A stretch of 64,000 nucleotides of DNA from Bacteroidales bacterium (GTDB lineage: Bacteria; Bacteroidota; Bacteroidia; Bacteroidales; Tenuifilaceae): contig JACJXC010000004.1 of assembly GCA_020636835.1 (NCBI GenBank), positions 1 to 64,000 of the forward strand, read 5' to 3'. Below, one piece after another: positions 46,192-57,030 of this stretch. Under the pieces are notes generated by a model that made no database searches, had not been told where the DNA came from, and was given only the letters and a program-made list of their open reading frames with translations. Numbering within the stretch: position 1 is the first letter of the stretch; each line of letters begins with the position of its first letter. The position numbers and the translations under genes are program-made.

Positions 46192-46338
46192 GCGTTACAT
46201 CTTGAACTACCTGGAACTAAAAACAAAAAGCACCCCTTGGCGCTATACTAAATAACCATAACACGATCCAAGTTGCTGCTTAATTTACAGGTAGCTTTTC
46301 CTTAACACAAACTAATCGTAGAAATATTTAATTTGGTT

Positions 46339-46346
46339 TAGCTTTG
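46339..46346 (+). promoter_or_regulatory. Candidate -7 element for the second SpoIIE gene
   Basis: TAGCTTTG fits TAnnTTTG, 25 bases before the ATG at 46372. No good -33 box is seen. Confidence 0.35.
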
Positions 46347-46371
46347 TTTCCAAATCAAACAAACCTGTTTA

Positions 46372-48240
46372 ATGTTTCGCAAATTCAGCAGCCAGCTATT
46401 CTTCGCATTTTTAGGGATAAGTTTACTGTGCTTAGTTTTAGCATATTCCAACCTTCAACAATCAAAAACCAAGGAGCAAGCCGACCAAGCCACCAATCAG
46501 GTTCACCAAATAGAAATGAATGTGCTGGAACAGGCCAAATCGGTCAACAACTTTTTCACCTTCGATATCTGCAACAAAGATTTCTTTGAATCGAAACATA
46601 GTACATACCTAGAGAAACGGAAGATCGAAAACAATCAGTTTGCGACTCTATCTACCGAGCTCCTTAAAAGCAAAATAATCAATAGAACAAACGTTGAGAC
46701 GCACATCCATAATCTGTTAAAACTGTCCGACTCGCTGAACGCGTATATCGACACAACCTCGGCACTAATCCATCAACGCGGCTTCAAGGATTACGGCATT
46801 GAAGGGAAAATGCGCGACCATGCACACTATCTCGAAAAAATAAACTGTATCGCAATTGGTCAGCTGCTCATGCTACGCCGACACGAAAAGGACTACATCA
46901 TCCGCAACGAACAAAAGTACATCGATAAGTTCAACCAGTTGATAACCGAACTCATTCAAGACAAGCGATACGCATCGTGCAAACACGAGCTGTTAGCCTA
47001 CAAAGAGCTGTTCAACCAAATGGTGGAAGTGGATCGCAAGATTGGAATTAGGAACAACTCGGCGCTCAGGCTAAAACTGGAGAACACCATAAACGCAATG
47101 ATGAGCGAAACGCGCCAAATAGCATTTCAGTACAACACCCTCCGCGCGCAAATATACACCCGCATAAGAATCACATCATCGCTTATACTTGGAGTTATAA
47201 TGGTTATGGGAATTTGCCTTAGCATAATCCTATCGCGAGTGGTAACAAAACGCATCGCATTACTAAGCGAGAGCATATCCAATTTTGTAAGCAGCGGCTT
47301 TGCCAACGCTCAAACGCTAGGCATACCCAGCAAAAACGACGAAATAGGACTGCTCGTAAAGGATTTTGAGGCGATGCGAACCGAAATATGCAATCAAATC
47401 CAATACCTGGAGCATACCGTAGAGGATAGAACCGAAGAGATTCGGGCTCAGAAAGAGCACATCGTAAAGCAGAACCAAAAAATCATGGACAGTATCCGGT
47501 ATGCACAGAACATCCAGGAGGCCATACTGCCCACCACTATTGCGCTGAATGAATCGTTCCCCGAACATTTCATATTCTTTCAACCCAAGGACATAGTGAG
47601 CGGGGACTTCTACTGGCATAAAAAGATAGACAACAGCCGATACAACATATCCATACTGGCCGTTGCCGACTGTACCGGCCATGGCGTACCCGGAGGGCTT
47701 ATGAGCATGCTGGGAATTGCATCGCTTAGCGATATTGTGCTCAAGGAATCGGTGCAATCGGCCACCGATGTACTCAACGAGCTGCGCACCAAGATTACCG
47801 AAACCCTATCGACCCAAATAAACGGACGCCTCCTTAAAGATGGCATGGATATAGCCCTTGCGATTATCGACCATCGGAATGGAAAACTTCAATTTGCGGG
47901 GGCACATCGACCGCTGTACCTAGTCCGCAATGGGGCAATGATCAAAATAAAAGGCGACAGCATGCCCATTGGGCGCGGCTATACCGATGCCAACTTCACC
48001 CTACACGAAATTGCGATCGACAAGAACGACACCTTCTACCTCTGCACCGATGGCTTTGTGGATCAGCACAACAAAGAGTTAAACAAAAAATACCTAGAGG
48101 TTAATTATCGGAAATTACTGGTACAATTGGCCGCATTACCCATCGATCAACAAAAAGAGACATTAGCCAACGAATTCGAACGGTGGAAGGGAGAAGCCGA
48201 ACAAACCGACGATGTTCTGGTAGTAGGCATCAGAATTTAA
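46372..48240 (+). CDS. Membrane HAMP-SpoIIE PP2C phosphatase (SiaA-like)
   Basis: A 622-aa signal transducer: N-terminal membrane helix (residues about 9-28), a helical periplasmic sensor region with methyl-accepting-type coiled coils (about 30-260), a second helix (about 265-290), a HAMP segment, a coiled coil, and a C-terminal SpoIIE/PP2C domain (last 230 residues). Metal motifs GDFYWHKK, DCTGHGVPGG, DGMDIALAI, TDGFVDQ and TDDVLVVGIRI are present. The coiled-coil helix SIRYAQNIQEAILP is also in the propeller sensor at 6112-9447. Architecture matches SiaA, which opposes SiaB-type kinases. Confidence 0.88.
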   Translation: MFRKFSSQLFFAFLGISLLCLVLAYSNLQQSKTKEQADQATNQVHQIEMNVLEQAKSVNNFFTFDICNKDFFESKHSTYLEKRKIENNQFATLSTELLKSKIINRTNVETHIHNLLKLSDSLNAYIDTTSALIHQRGFKDYGIEGKMRDHAHYLEKINCIAIGQLLMLRRHEKDYIIRNEQKYIDKFNQLITELIQDKRYASCKHELLAYKELFNQMVEVDRKIGIRNNSALRLKLENTINAMMSETRQIAFQYNTLRAQIYTRIRITSSLILGVIMVMGICLSIILSRVVTKRIALLSESISNFVSSGFANAQTLGIPSKNDEIGLLVKDFEAMRTEICNQIQYLEHTVEDRTEEIRAQKEHIVKQNQKIMDSIRYAQNIQEAILPTTIALNESFPEHFIFFQPKDIVSGDFYWHKKIDNSRYNISILAVADCTGHGVPGGLMSMLGIASLSDIVLKESVQSATDVLNELRTKITETLSTQINGRLLKDGMDIALAIIDHRNGKLQFAGAHRPLYLVRNGAMIKIKGDSMPIGRGYTDANFTLHEIAIDKNDTFYLCTDGFVDQHNKELNKKYLEVNYRKLLVQLAALPIDQQKETLANEFERWKGEAEQTDDVLVVGIRI

Positions 48241-48334
48241 CCCAATAGTTTAACCCTCTCAATTTATTCGCATTTCACTCGAAAAAAACGCAACAAATAG
48301 CGTATTTTTACCCAACAAAACATGAAGGGGACAA

Positions 48335-50050
48335 ATGAACAAAATACTCACAGCAATTCTGACAATTGTTTGTACAAACCTATATGCACAACACCCCGAG
48401 AAATATTTCCGATTCGTAGAAGCGGATCGGGATGTTATCAGCACAAAAATAACCCACATCGTTTCCATCGATAAAAAATCGCAGGACACACTGTGGGCAT
48501 ACGCCAATGCTAATGAATTTGAGCAATTCACCAAACTGGGCTACAAAATTGAAATACTAACGCCCCCCTCACTAAGCACCGCCAAGGCATTGAATATGGC
48601 TACCACTGCGGAGCAAATGGTTAACTGGGACAAATACCCCACCTACGAGGTTTACCGCACCATGCTGCAACAATTCGAGGATGATTACCCCGCACTCTGC
48701 AAACTCGACTCCATAGGCACAACGGCCAATGGACGGAAACTTTACGTACTGAAAATATCCGACAACGTGCTGAACAACGAGGCCGAACCCGAACTGTTCT
48801 ACACCAGCACCATGCATGGCGACGAAACTACTGGATATATACTAATGCTCCGACTGGCCGACTCCCTGCTGCAAGGCTACAGCACCAGCAGTAGAATAAA
48901 AGAAATGGTGGACAACATGGCCATTTACATAAACCCCAACGCCAACCCCGACGGCACCTACTACTACGGAAACAACACTGTTAGCGGAGCAACCCGATAC
49001 AATGGCAACAGCATTGACCTAAACCGCAACTTCCCCGATCCCCGAACGGGCGACCACCCCGACGGCAACTCGTGGCAACCCGAAACTCAGGCCATGATGG
49101 ATTTTGCCGAGGGTCGCAACTTTGTCCTCTCGGCCAACTTCCACGGAGGTGTTGAACTGGCAAATTATCCGTGGGACACATGGGAATCGGCAGACAATCC
49201 GCATCCCGACCACAACTGGTACTACACCATAAGCCGTGCATACGCCGATACGGTTCACCTATACTGCCCGTCCGACTATTTTACGGGCGAGAGCAACGGG
49301 GTAACCCACGGCGGCGACTGGTATGTGGTTACTGGCGGCAGGCAAGACTACATGAACTACTGGCAGCATTGCCGCGAATTCACTCTCGAAATCTCCGATA
49401 CAAAACTACTCGGCACCGAACTACTCCCTGCTCACTGGACATACAACAAGGCATCGATACTGAACCACATGGAACTGGCATACACCGGGCTTTACGGAAC
49501 AGTAACAAACGCAGCGGGAGATGCGTTACCAGCCAAAATTACCATCCTAAACCACGACAAGGACAGTTCCGAAGTGTTTACCAATCCAAGCCATGGCAAT
49601 TATTACAGAATGATCAGCCCTGGAATCTACACTATCAAATTCACCTCAACAGGGTATAACGATGTTACCATCACCGATACAGAAATTGGCAACAACGAGA
49701 ATCGAATTATCAATATAGTAATGGATGGCACCATCACCCCTCAGAACATTTCGGGAACGGTACTCAACAACATCAATAACGCCCCCATCGCCAACGCATC
49801 GGTAGTGGTTACCTCGGGAAGCACAACGTACCAAACCATCACCAATGCCGATGGGCAATTCACCATAAATTCAGTCCTCAAAGGATTAATCCGGATTGAC
49901 GTAACGGCTGCAAAGTTCTACGCAACAACCTACCACCAAAACCTAACTGCAACGCAAACTGCCTTTACAATAAAATTAATGGGACTGCCACTGGCAAACG
50001 TATCATTTGCCATAAAAAGTAAAAACGAACCGCTGATTATGCCACAGTAA
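48335..50050 (+). CDS. M14 zinc carboxypeptidase with carboxypeptidase-regulatory-like domains
   Basis: Secreted metallocarboxypeptidase of 571 aa. After a signal peptide (TNLYAQ) and a propeptide, residues about 110-360 are the M14 domain: zinc ligands in TMHGDETTGY (His-x-x-Glu) and the third His in SANFHGGVEL, with DLNRNFPDP and the catalytic-region EFTLEISDTK. Residues about 385-470 and 475-560 are beta-sandwich regulatory-like repeats (YGTVTNAAGDALPAKITI, ISGTVLNNINNAPIANASV). The stop at 50050 is early: sequence beyond it still encodes a broken T9SS-type tail, so the gene is 3'-truncated as written. Confidence 0.88.
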   Translation: MNKILTAILTIVCTNLYAQHPEKYFRFVEADRDVISTKITHIVSIDKKSQDTLWAYANANEFEQFTKLGYKIEILTPPSLSTAKALNMATTAEQMVNWDKYPTYEVYRTMLQQFEDDYPALCKLDSIGTTANGRKLYVLKISDNVLNNEAEPELFYTSTMHGDETTGYILMLRLADSLLQGYSTSSRIKEMVDNMAIYINPNANPDGTYYYGNNTVSGATRYNGNSIDLNRNFPDPRTGDHPDGNSWQPETQAMMDFAEGRNFVLSANFHGGVELANYPWDTWESADNPHPDHNWYYTISRAYADTVHLYCPSDYFTGESNGVTHGGDWYVVTGGRQDYMNYWQHCREFTLEISDTKLLGTELLPAHWTYNKASILNHMELAYTGLYGTVTNAAGDALPAKITILNHDKDSSEVFTNPSHGNYYRMISPGIYTIKFTSTGYNDVTITDTEIGNNENRIINIVMDGTITPQNISGTVLNNINNAPIANASVVVTSGSTTYQTITNADGQFTINSVLKGLIRIDVTAAKFYATTYHQNLTATQTAFTIKLMGLPLANVSFAIKSKNEPLIMPQ

Positions 50051-50500
50051 TTCGACCAATCGCAAGTAATAACCAATAGCGAGGGTCTTACACTTCGCAG
50101 ATACACCTGAAAAACTATAACTACGCTGTTACCCAAACGATACAACAATGCGTAAGTGCCATAGATGTTACCAAAGACCCACTCACACTCCATAACCTTA
50201 TGTCCTACAGCCATCAACAAAGGAAAAAGCGAAGGAAACGTTTGACGTACCAAATCCATTCAGCGAGTTCACCACAACATCAAGCAAAAAACGGCTAAAC
50301 CAACAAAACATCGACATAAGAGTATTCGACATAATGGGTCGAGAGACATTGTAAACGAAGGTTATTCTCTGATGGTACTCACCATTGGAAATGGAATTCA
50401 ACAGGGCTAATCAGGAAAAGAATTCACATTTTCACCAGCAAATTTATGTAACGGAAAAAACTGTTTCAAAAGATAATCCATATCAACTAAATCAATTAGT
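50051..50500 (+). pseudogene. Frameshifted remnant of the carboxypeptidase C-terminus with T9SS type A sorting domain
   Basis: Across changing frames the sequence reads KETFDVPNPFSEFTTTSS, QNIDIRVFDIMGRE, then GTHHWKWNSTG and a final KLFQKI-type strand. This is the classic type IX secretion C-terminal sorting domain pattern (PNPF, VFDIMGRE, GxxxWKW). At least three frame changes and stops interrupt it, so no full-length product can be made from the sequence as given. Confidence 0.75.
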
Positions 50501-50509
50501 TTTAGGCTC

Positions 50510-52200
50510 AAATCAATGTACAAATTATATGTCAAAAACGTATTTTACTCTTTTCTGTATTCTAAGTTTAACTATAACATATCATTAGTCAATAAAAAAC
50601 AGAGCAATTCCATCGAAAAAACTGGAAACTTCATTGTCGAAATAGTAGTAGTCAAATGCTTCGACCATAATGTTACTGATAACGAAGAAGACAACGGATT
50701 CAAACTTCTGCCAACGAAGGGGCTTACTGTGGAATGCTCCGATTCAACTATTTACTTGATACAACCATATCCAGGGAATTGCAACCATATCAACAGGGGT
50801 CCTTCGGTACATGGAATTGGCTTCCGACAAATGGTTTCTTGAGAGTTAATGGCGAAGAAACAGGTTACACTGCTGATGAAAAACACAACCCTCGAGGTAG
50901 TTTCTTTAGCGGAAAGTTCTTGCTAAAAATTTAGTAACAAGTACAATTGGCGACGAAATAGTAATTTTAACAACCCTAATTCTAAAGTAATAGGCATTCT
51001 GTTAGACCCAGCCTCTGCAATCCCTCCTTGTCTGGGGGCATAATGCTACAGGCGTTTACTGGTACGACAAGGAAAGGAAATTTCGGTTATAAGCAATTAT
51101 TTTGCGGAACATTACCGTATGGCTGATAATTAACAACAAAGGATTCTCAAAACTATACTAGAAAGAGAGTGGAAAGCCCTTAATCCAATTCAGAGTACTA
51201 AGAGGAGGCTGATACCGCAAAGGTCAAACGGTTGGAAACCAAAACAACGTCTTATTGATAAGCAGAAGTCTCTTGTATTATTAAAAACAGCAACTCACAA
51301 ACAAATTTGAAAACTCACAGAAACGTCTTTACGGTAATCTTATTGAGCAAAGGATAAGTGGCAATTGCTGCAATTATTGGTGAAAACCTAGGTACCGACG
51401 ACAATACCGATTTACTCGGTTTAACATTCAGCGCCAACCGGTATTGGACAGAAATATACTCTCATTCAATAGAAATGGAAGAGACGCTCTATCTACGACT
51501 TGATAAAGAGATTGCCTTCCACGTATGGATTTTCTATCAATGAACATTGGAAAGAGAAATGTTTGGTAATTTAACTTCGATCAAGGAATATTGTCGTTGC
51601 CTGATTATTTTGAAAATCGAAAAATACTAGAGCAGATATTTCTTGATCCCAAAAAGGGTAAAATGAGGTTACTGAAGTTACCAAATGCAGATGGACAAGG
51701 TGTATGGGTTACTGCTTACTGCTGAAAACAAATTTATTTGAACCGAAGGATTAATTGAAGACTTCAATATTAAATTGGCTGGATATCCAGCAAAGCTGCT
51801 GACTTTAAGCAGGTACCACTGCTCACATTTGTATAATCGGCAAAATTTTGCAAATGGTATACCGATTAAATTCCAGAATAGTTCTAACCAGCGGAGAGAT
51901 CGGATGTAATCGGCAACTTAGAAACCAGACAGAATCTGAATGGTCTAATATCTTGGAAACCCAGCATAGACTACGATACACGTCTCTTTAATACAGGATG
52001 TGAAAGAAGCGTAAATCGATACTTAACACCAATAAATATGTACTGATACTGTCTCCCTAGCCTATCAACCTTAATTTAGAATTATACGGTCAAACGGATC
52101 GATGGAATACCAATAAAAGAAATTATAGAATAATTTTTTTCAACCGAAAACCCAATGGAAAGCCATTACCTCTTTCTGAATTCAATTGAATCTAGACTAA
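50510..52200 (+). pseudogene. Broken gene(s), unidentified
   Basis: Long coding-like fragments in shifting frames, such as LPTNGFLRVNGEETGYTADE, GDEIVILTTL, DEKERKI-like stretches, SLPDYFENRKILEQIFLDP, KKGKMRLLKLPNADGQGVWV and PLLTFVY. They read as part of a secreted or barrel-like protein, possibly one gene of about 500 codons before the TetR gene. I cannot assign a family. Stops and frameshifts occur every few dozen bases. Confidence 0.5.
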
Positions 52201-52248
52201 AAAGAGAGTTATACTCAGTGTACTGACTAAGCCTAGGTATGTAAATTT

Positions 52249-52822
52249 ATGAGTGACACAAGAGAACATATTATAGATCACATGTGGCTTGGTTTAAGCA
52301 GTGAGTTATGAGGTTGTATCGAGCAAGGGAAATTGAAGTAAAATAATTATTTTACCAAAGGAGCCTTATACCATCATTTCAACAAAACAAGAAGATCCTT
52401 CAAAGCAGTTATACAAATATCTTCCAATTAATGATTTTTTCATTCCACGGAAGGAAATAATTTAAAGAATATATTGACGAACGCGTAAAAATTGGCAGTT
52501 AAAGTTATTGAAAAATAATGGTAGGCACAGCAACTTTATACCTATTAATCTACTTAATACCAAGAATTGATGCTTTTCGACATTACCTAAGATATGCTAA
52601 TGAAAAAGAACAACTAATTCTAAATAAATTTGACCAAAATAGAACATAATATTAAAAAGCCATTGAGAATGAAATAAGATATAATAATTCCACAACATAA
52701 TAAATTTCTTTTCAATCAACGTAGGAAATTGCGGGCAATCTTATCATTAATAATTCGCCTAAAAGACCAGTAGAAGCTACTGTACAACCAAACTTTTATG
52801 AACTACACCTGATGAAACTTTA
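52249..52822 (+). pseudogene. TetR-family regulator, frameshifted
   Basis: Begins ATGAGTGACACAAGAGAACA (MSDTREHIID), with the helix-turn-helix end GALYHHF and FKAVIQ about 110 bases later, then RHYLR/ANEKEQLILN-type helices and SINVG fragments in other frames. Length to about 52822 matches a normal TetR gene of about 190 codons. It lies directly before the membrane-fusion protein gene, as expected for an efflux-operon repressor. Frame breaks prevent translation as given. Confidence 0.7.
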
Positions 52823-52966
52823 ATTTGAATGCAATTCATTATCAATTGATTAACCAAAAACATTACCTGATTTAAGTCTGGTATTTTAAATTACAAAAAA
52901 CATACCGACTGTCGAAGCAAAATAAAAAAAGGAAATGAAAAAGGAAAAACAAACAAGCGGACAACC

Positions 52967-53975
52967 ATGAGTAGTAAAATTTGGGCAATAGGAATTGCCA
53001 TTCTTTTCGGATGTAATTCGAGGAAGCAAAAAACGAAGTAAAACCTAGGAGAAAACCCAAAGGTTACTGTTGCAACAGTTAAGTAATCGAAGAATAAGCA
53101 CAAACCTAAGGTATAGCGGTAGTATTGTTCTTCGTAAGAATTCCTCACCTTCCAAAACAATGAAGAGCGAAATAGTACTTGTAGACGCAGGTGATGTTGT
53201 AAAAAGATCAACTTGGCAACCACATCGAGTAAGAATGACCTACAGAATCTACGTGATATATCAAAAGGCCAAATATCACAAAAGACAAGGATCGATTAAA
53301 GAAAGTTCATGACGAGGGTAGTTTGTTGAGATAAATGGGTTGAAATTTTGAAACAAACCCAGAGCAGGCGTAAAACTGGTACCTGATTTATCGGACAAAT
53401 ATCCGACAAATGTAACCTTCTGGAGCCCAGTAGACGGTATTAATACCCAAGCAGAACATCGAACCTGGAATGTCATCAAATAAATATCATATCGGCACCA
53501 TTGGAATTGGTCTATATCAGACAAAGTTTACGTAAAAAATATCGGTTCCAGAGAATGAGATCAAAGATAAAAGGGCATCAACTCAAATATCGCTAGTATC
53601 GGCACTCGACAATAAAAACTTCGAAGGAGTTATTACTAAGCATACCCTGTTGCAGATGCAATAGCATGCACTCACGAAGTTAAAATTTGTCGACAATCCT
53701 AACCTTTGATTTAAAACCTGGCATGGTATGCGATGTTGCCCCTCAACATAAAAATCTGAAAAAGAAGCAATGCTAATCCCCACCAAAGTGCATCAATCGA
53801 CAGCTGGCGAAACTCTTTGTTTATGTCGTAGACTTAACTCGAATAAGTAAAAAAAGCGTTTATAATTAATTGGAACATACTGAAAATATATCGAAGTAAA
53901 TCGGGATTAACCACATCCAAATAGTTGTTTGCGAAGGAAAAACGATAAATTCACTCAGAAAAATGCCCAATTATT
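52967..53975 (+). pseudogene. RND efflux membrane-fusion protein (HlyD/AcrA-like), frameshifted
   Basis: Starts MSSKIWAIGIAILFGCNS with a lipobox-like GCNS. Conserved HlyD-type fragments in changing frames: VYSGSI, VLVDAGDVVKR, SSKNDLQNLRDISK, DRLKKVHDEGSL, IAPLELVYI, SALDNKNFEGVI and LKPGMVCDV. Together they cover a whole membrane-fusion protein of about 340 aa. It precedes the RND pump with a gap of only a few bases. Confidence 0.78.
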
Positions 53976-53981
53976 TGTAGT

Positions 53982-56900
53982 ATGGAGGACAAAAAAGAAT
54001 GGACAATTGAAGGCAATGCGACATCACAATATTGTGATAATTATTGCTGTACTACTATCACGTTGGAGTTATAGGCCCTACTGATACCGCCTCGCAACGA
54101 TATCCGAAATTCACCATTAGACAAGGCGTAGTAGTTATGTTTACCCTGGAGCAACTTCAGCAGAGGCTGAAGAACAGTTAACCAAAGAGGTCGAAAACTA
54201 TTCGATTCGAGGAAGCAAAAAAAGGCAAAACCTACCGTACCTGGCCATGAGGGCATGTAATGTACATATTTTGTTGAATTGAAATTATTATCAGCAACGC
54301 TGATCGATTCCCATCTAAATTAAATCTGATTAAACAATCTTTGGAAGTCACTACCATCTGGAGTATTGGCACCAATAAACCCAGATTTCGGAAAGACACA
54401 GCAGCAATGTTTATAACGCTTTCATCGGACTCCAAGAGTTAAGCAAAGATTCCTGAAGAGCAAACTCAAAAACTTGAACAGAATGCCGTAAAATTCTGCA
54501 ACATCAAAGATTGATTAAGCGTTATGGGCTTCAAAAGGAAAAATATTTCGTAAATGTAAAACCTGAACTACTCAACGAATACAATATAAAACTCACTACT
54601 GGGGGCTTACCAGTTAAACGGAATGGTAAACCATGCTGGAGAACTAAAGGATATAATACAACATGTGGTTGTTCACTTTCCTCCAAACTTTGAGTTTGAG
54701 AAGGAACTTGCTGACTTAATTCTGATCCAAATGGAAATGTAGTTCGCCTAAAAAATATCGCTACAATTGAACGTAAATACGATGACCCAGATACCATATC
54801 ACAAACGATGAAACTATCCCATATCATTGAGATGCAACCGGGCAAACAACATTGTTCAATCTGGAAAGGATGTTGACAATGCACCTGAAAACTTTAAAAA
54901 GAATTGTCCATCGGATATTCAGGTTGCTAAAATATCTGAACTACCAAAATATGTAGATGATGCTGTAGGTAATTTTCTACATGAATTCATGATTGCCATT
55001 GTTGCTGTAATTATAGTTACAATGCTATTGCTTCCGTTAAGAGTGGCATCGGTTGCTGGTATTACAGTTCCTATTGCAGTACTAATTACACTTAGCGGAA
55101 TGTACTTCTTTGGAATCGAACTACACACTGTTTCGCTGGCTGGCCTTATCATTGTACTTGGAATGATTGTGGATAACTCAATTGTTGTAATCGATAATTA
55201 TGTTGAGAAGTTAGACCATAGAATTTCGCCTTGGCACGCAGCAATTCAAAGTGCAAAAGACCTATTTACCCCAATAGTTACAGCCACGCTAGCCATTATC
55301 TCTGCATATTTTCCACTCATGATTTTTCTTCCTGGAACCCTCGAGAATCTGTAAAATACCCTACCTTTAGTTATTGGGCTCGCACTTATAGTATCGATTA
55401 TTGTTGCAGCATTGTTTGTCCCATACCCCAACCTTTGTATTCATATCAAAGGTCTGGGCAGAAATAAATCGGACAAAAAAGGCACCTTTCTTGATTGGCT
55501 TCAAAATGGTTCGACTTTATTGAAAAAGTATTTCATCACAGGAACTGGACTATAATTTCTTGAGCAGCTACTATACCATTATTTTCTACTTTTAATGCAT
55601 TCTCAAACATAGATCAAGAGTTCCCTGAAGTAGAACGTAAATCAATTTGCCGTGGAAGTTTTCACTCTGGTTTGCCAGGCTCATCACCAGCACTGCAAAC
55701 ATAGTCGATAGTTTAGGAACAGTTCTGCTAAGCGACAAAAGAGAAGTTACAGTTACTAGTTTGTTGGCACTAGTTCGCCCTGATTCCATACGATGTATGC
55801 ACCCCAATATGCCTGCGCTGAACTAGGCAAATCAATGACAAACACTTATCCTGACAAAGCAACTCGGGAAATAGTAAATGAATACAATAGTGCATAGTTG
55901 ACACTCAACGCACATGTTAAGTGGAAAATACTTGTAAATGCAGTTGAACAAATCGTTGAAATCAGAATTTCGCCCGATTCCATTAAGGATATTCAGCGTT
56001 CAATCGTGCGGAAAGTATAATTCAGAATATTGAAACACATTGCATGGATGTTAAATGACTGGGATCAGAAACAAAAAATGTTAGAATTGAATTAGACAAA
56101 GATAAAGCAAACAGACTTAGGGTATCTAAAAGGTTTTGTAGCGACATCGCCAATGGTTGGTCTCGATGGAATTCCACTCACCACAATATGGAAAATTTGA
56201 CTTATCCAATGAAGCTAGACTAACTCAGGAGCCTAAGGAACGAAAAGCACTTCAAAACAATTCAGGATCAAACAATAACGTCATTATCAAGTTTTGCTCT
56301 ACTCGCTAAGATCATTTGCTCAAATTAAGCCAGAGTGGACCGAAGGCACAATTAAAAATACAGAATGGGACAAGAACCCTAAACTGTATCGCTCGACAAT
56401 GAATCGAAATAATGGTATCGGCAATATTCATCGAGATCAAGCCACAAGTTGATAAACTTGAACTTCCTGCAGGAGCGACATTGATTATGGTGGAGATTTC
56501 TGAAGGCCAAAAGAAACCATACCAATGGAAATTGCATTAGATTGAGTATTGTACTAATATTTTTCATTCTTCTATTCCAGTTTAAAAAATCGAAACCCTC
56601 GCTACTAATTCTTTTCTGACAATGCTGCTTTGGAATCTCTGGTGCTGCCATAGGGACTTTCATTGGTTACTATCCTTTCAGTTTAACGTAGCATTCATTG
56701 GCGTTACAAGTTTGTATATGGGTTGTTCTGTAACGGAATTATACCCATTGACTAAGTGCCTGTGAACCAAAAGAAAACGGACAAGAAAATGACGAGAGAT
56801 GCACTTGCAGGGAAACGTCGGCTGCGCCCATTATTCCTCATGGCAGCAGCAGCATCGGTTACAAGTATAATTTAAGGATTCTTATGGTTCGTCTCTATGT

Positions 56901-57030
56901 ACCCATTAGGGACAACAGTTATGCTTTGAGACTTTTAATTTTATTCTCACACCATACACACACTTCCAATTCTTTTTACCGTGGATTTATAGATAAACCA
57001 AACAAACGTGGATTTTGTCGGTACCTGCAT
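53982..57030 (+). pseudogene. RND multidrug/cation efflux pump, frameshifted
   Basis: Begins with MEDKKEWTIEGNA and then the pump pattern IRQGVVVMF, EEQLTKEVENY, LPSGVLAP and YGLQKEKYFVNVKPELLNEYN in changing frames. A clean block at about 54827-55354 contains the transmembrane core FMIAIVAVIIVTMLLLPLR, SGMYFFGIELHTVSLAG, VLGMIVDNSIVVIDNYVE and ATLAIISAYFPLMIFLP. C-terminal landmarks AGKRRLRPLFL and YRGFIDKPNKRG are also visible. Total extent (about 1,000 codons) is that of a full RND protein. As given it cannot be translated through. Confidence 0.85.
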
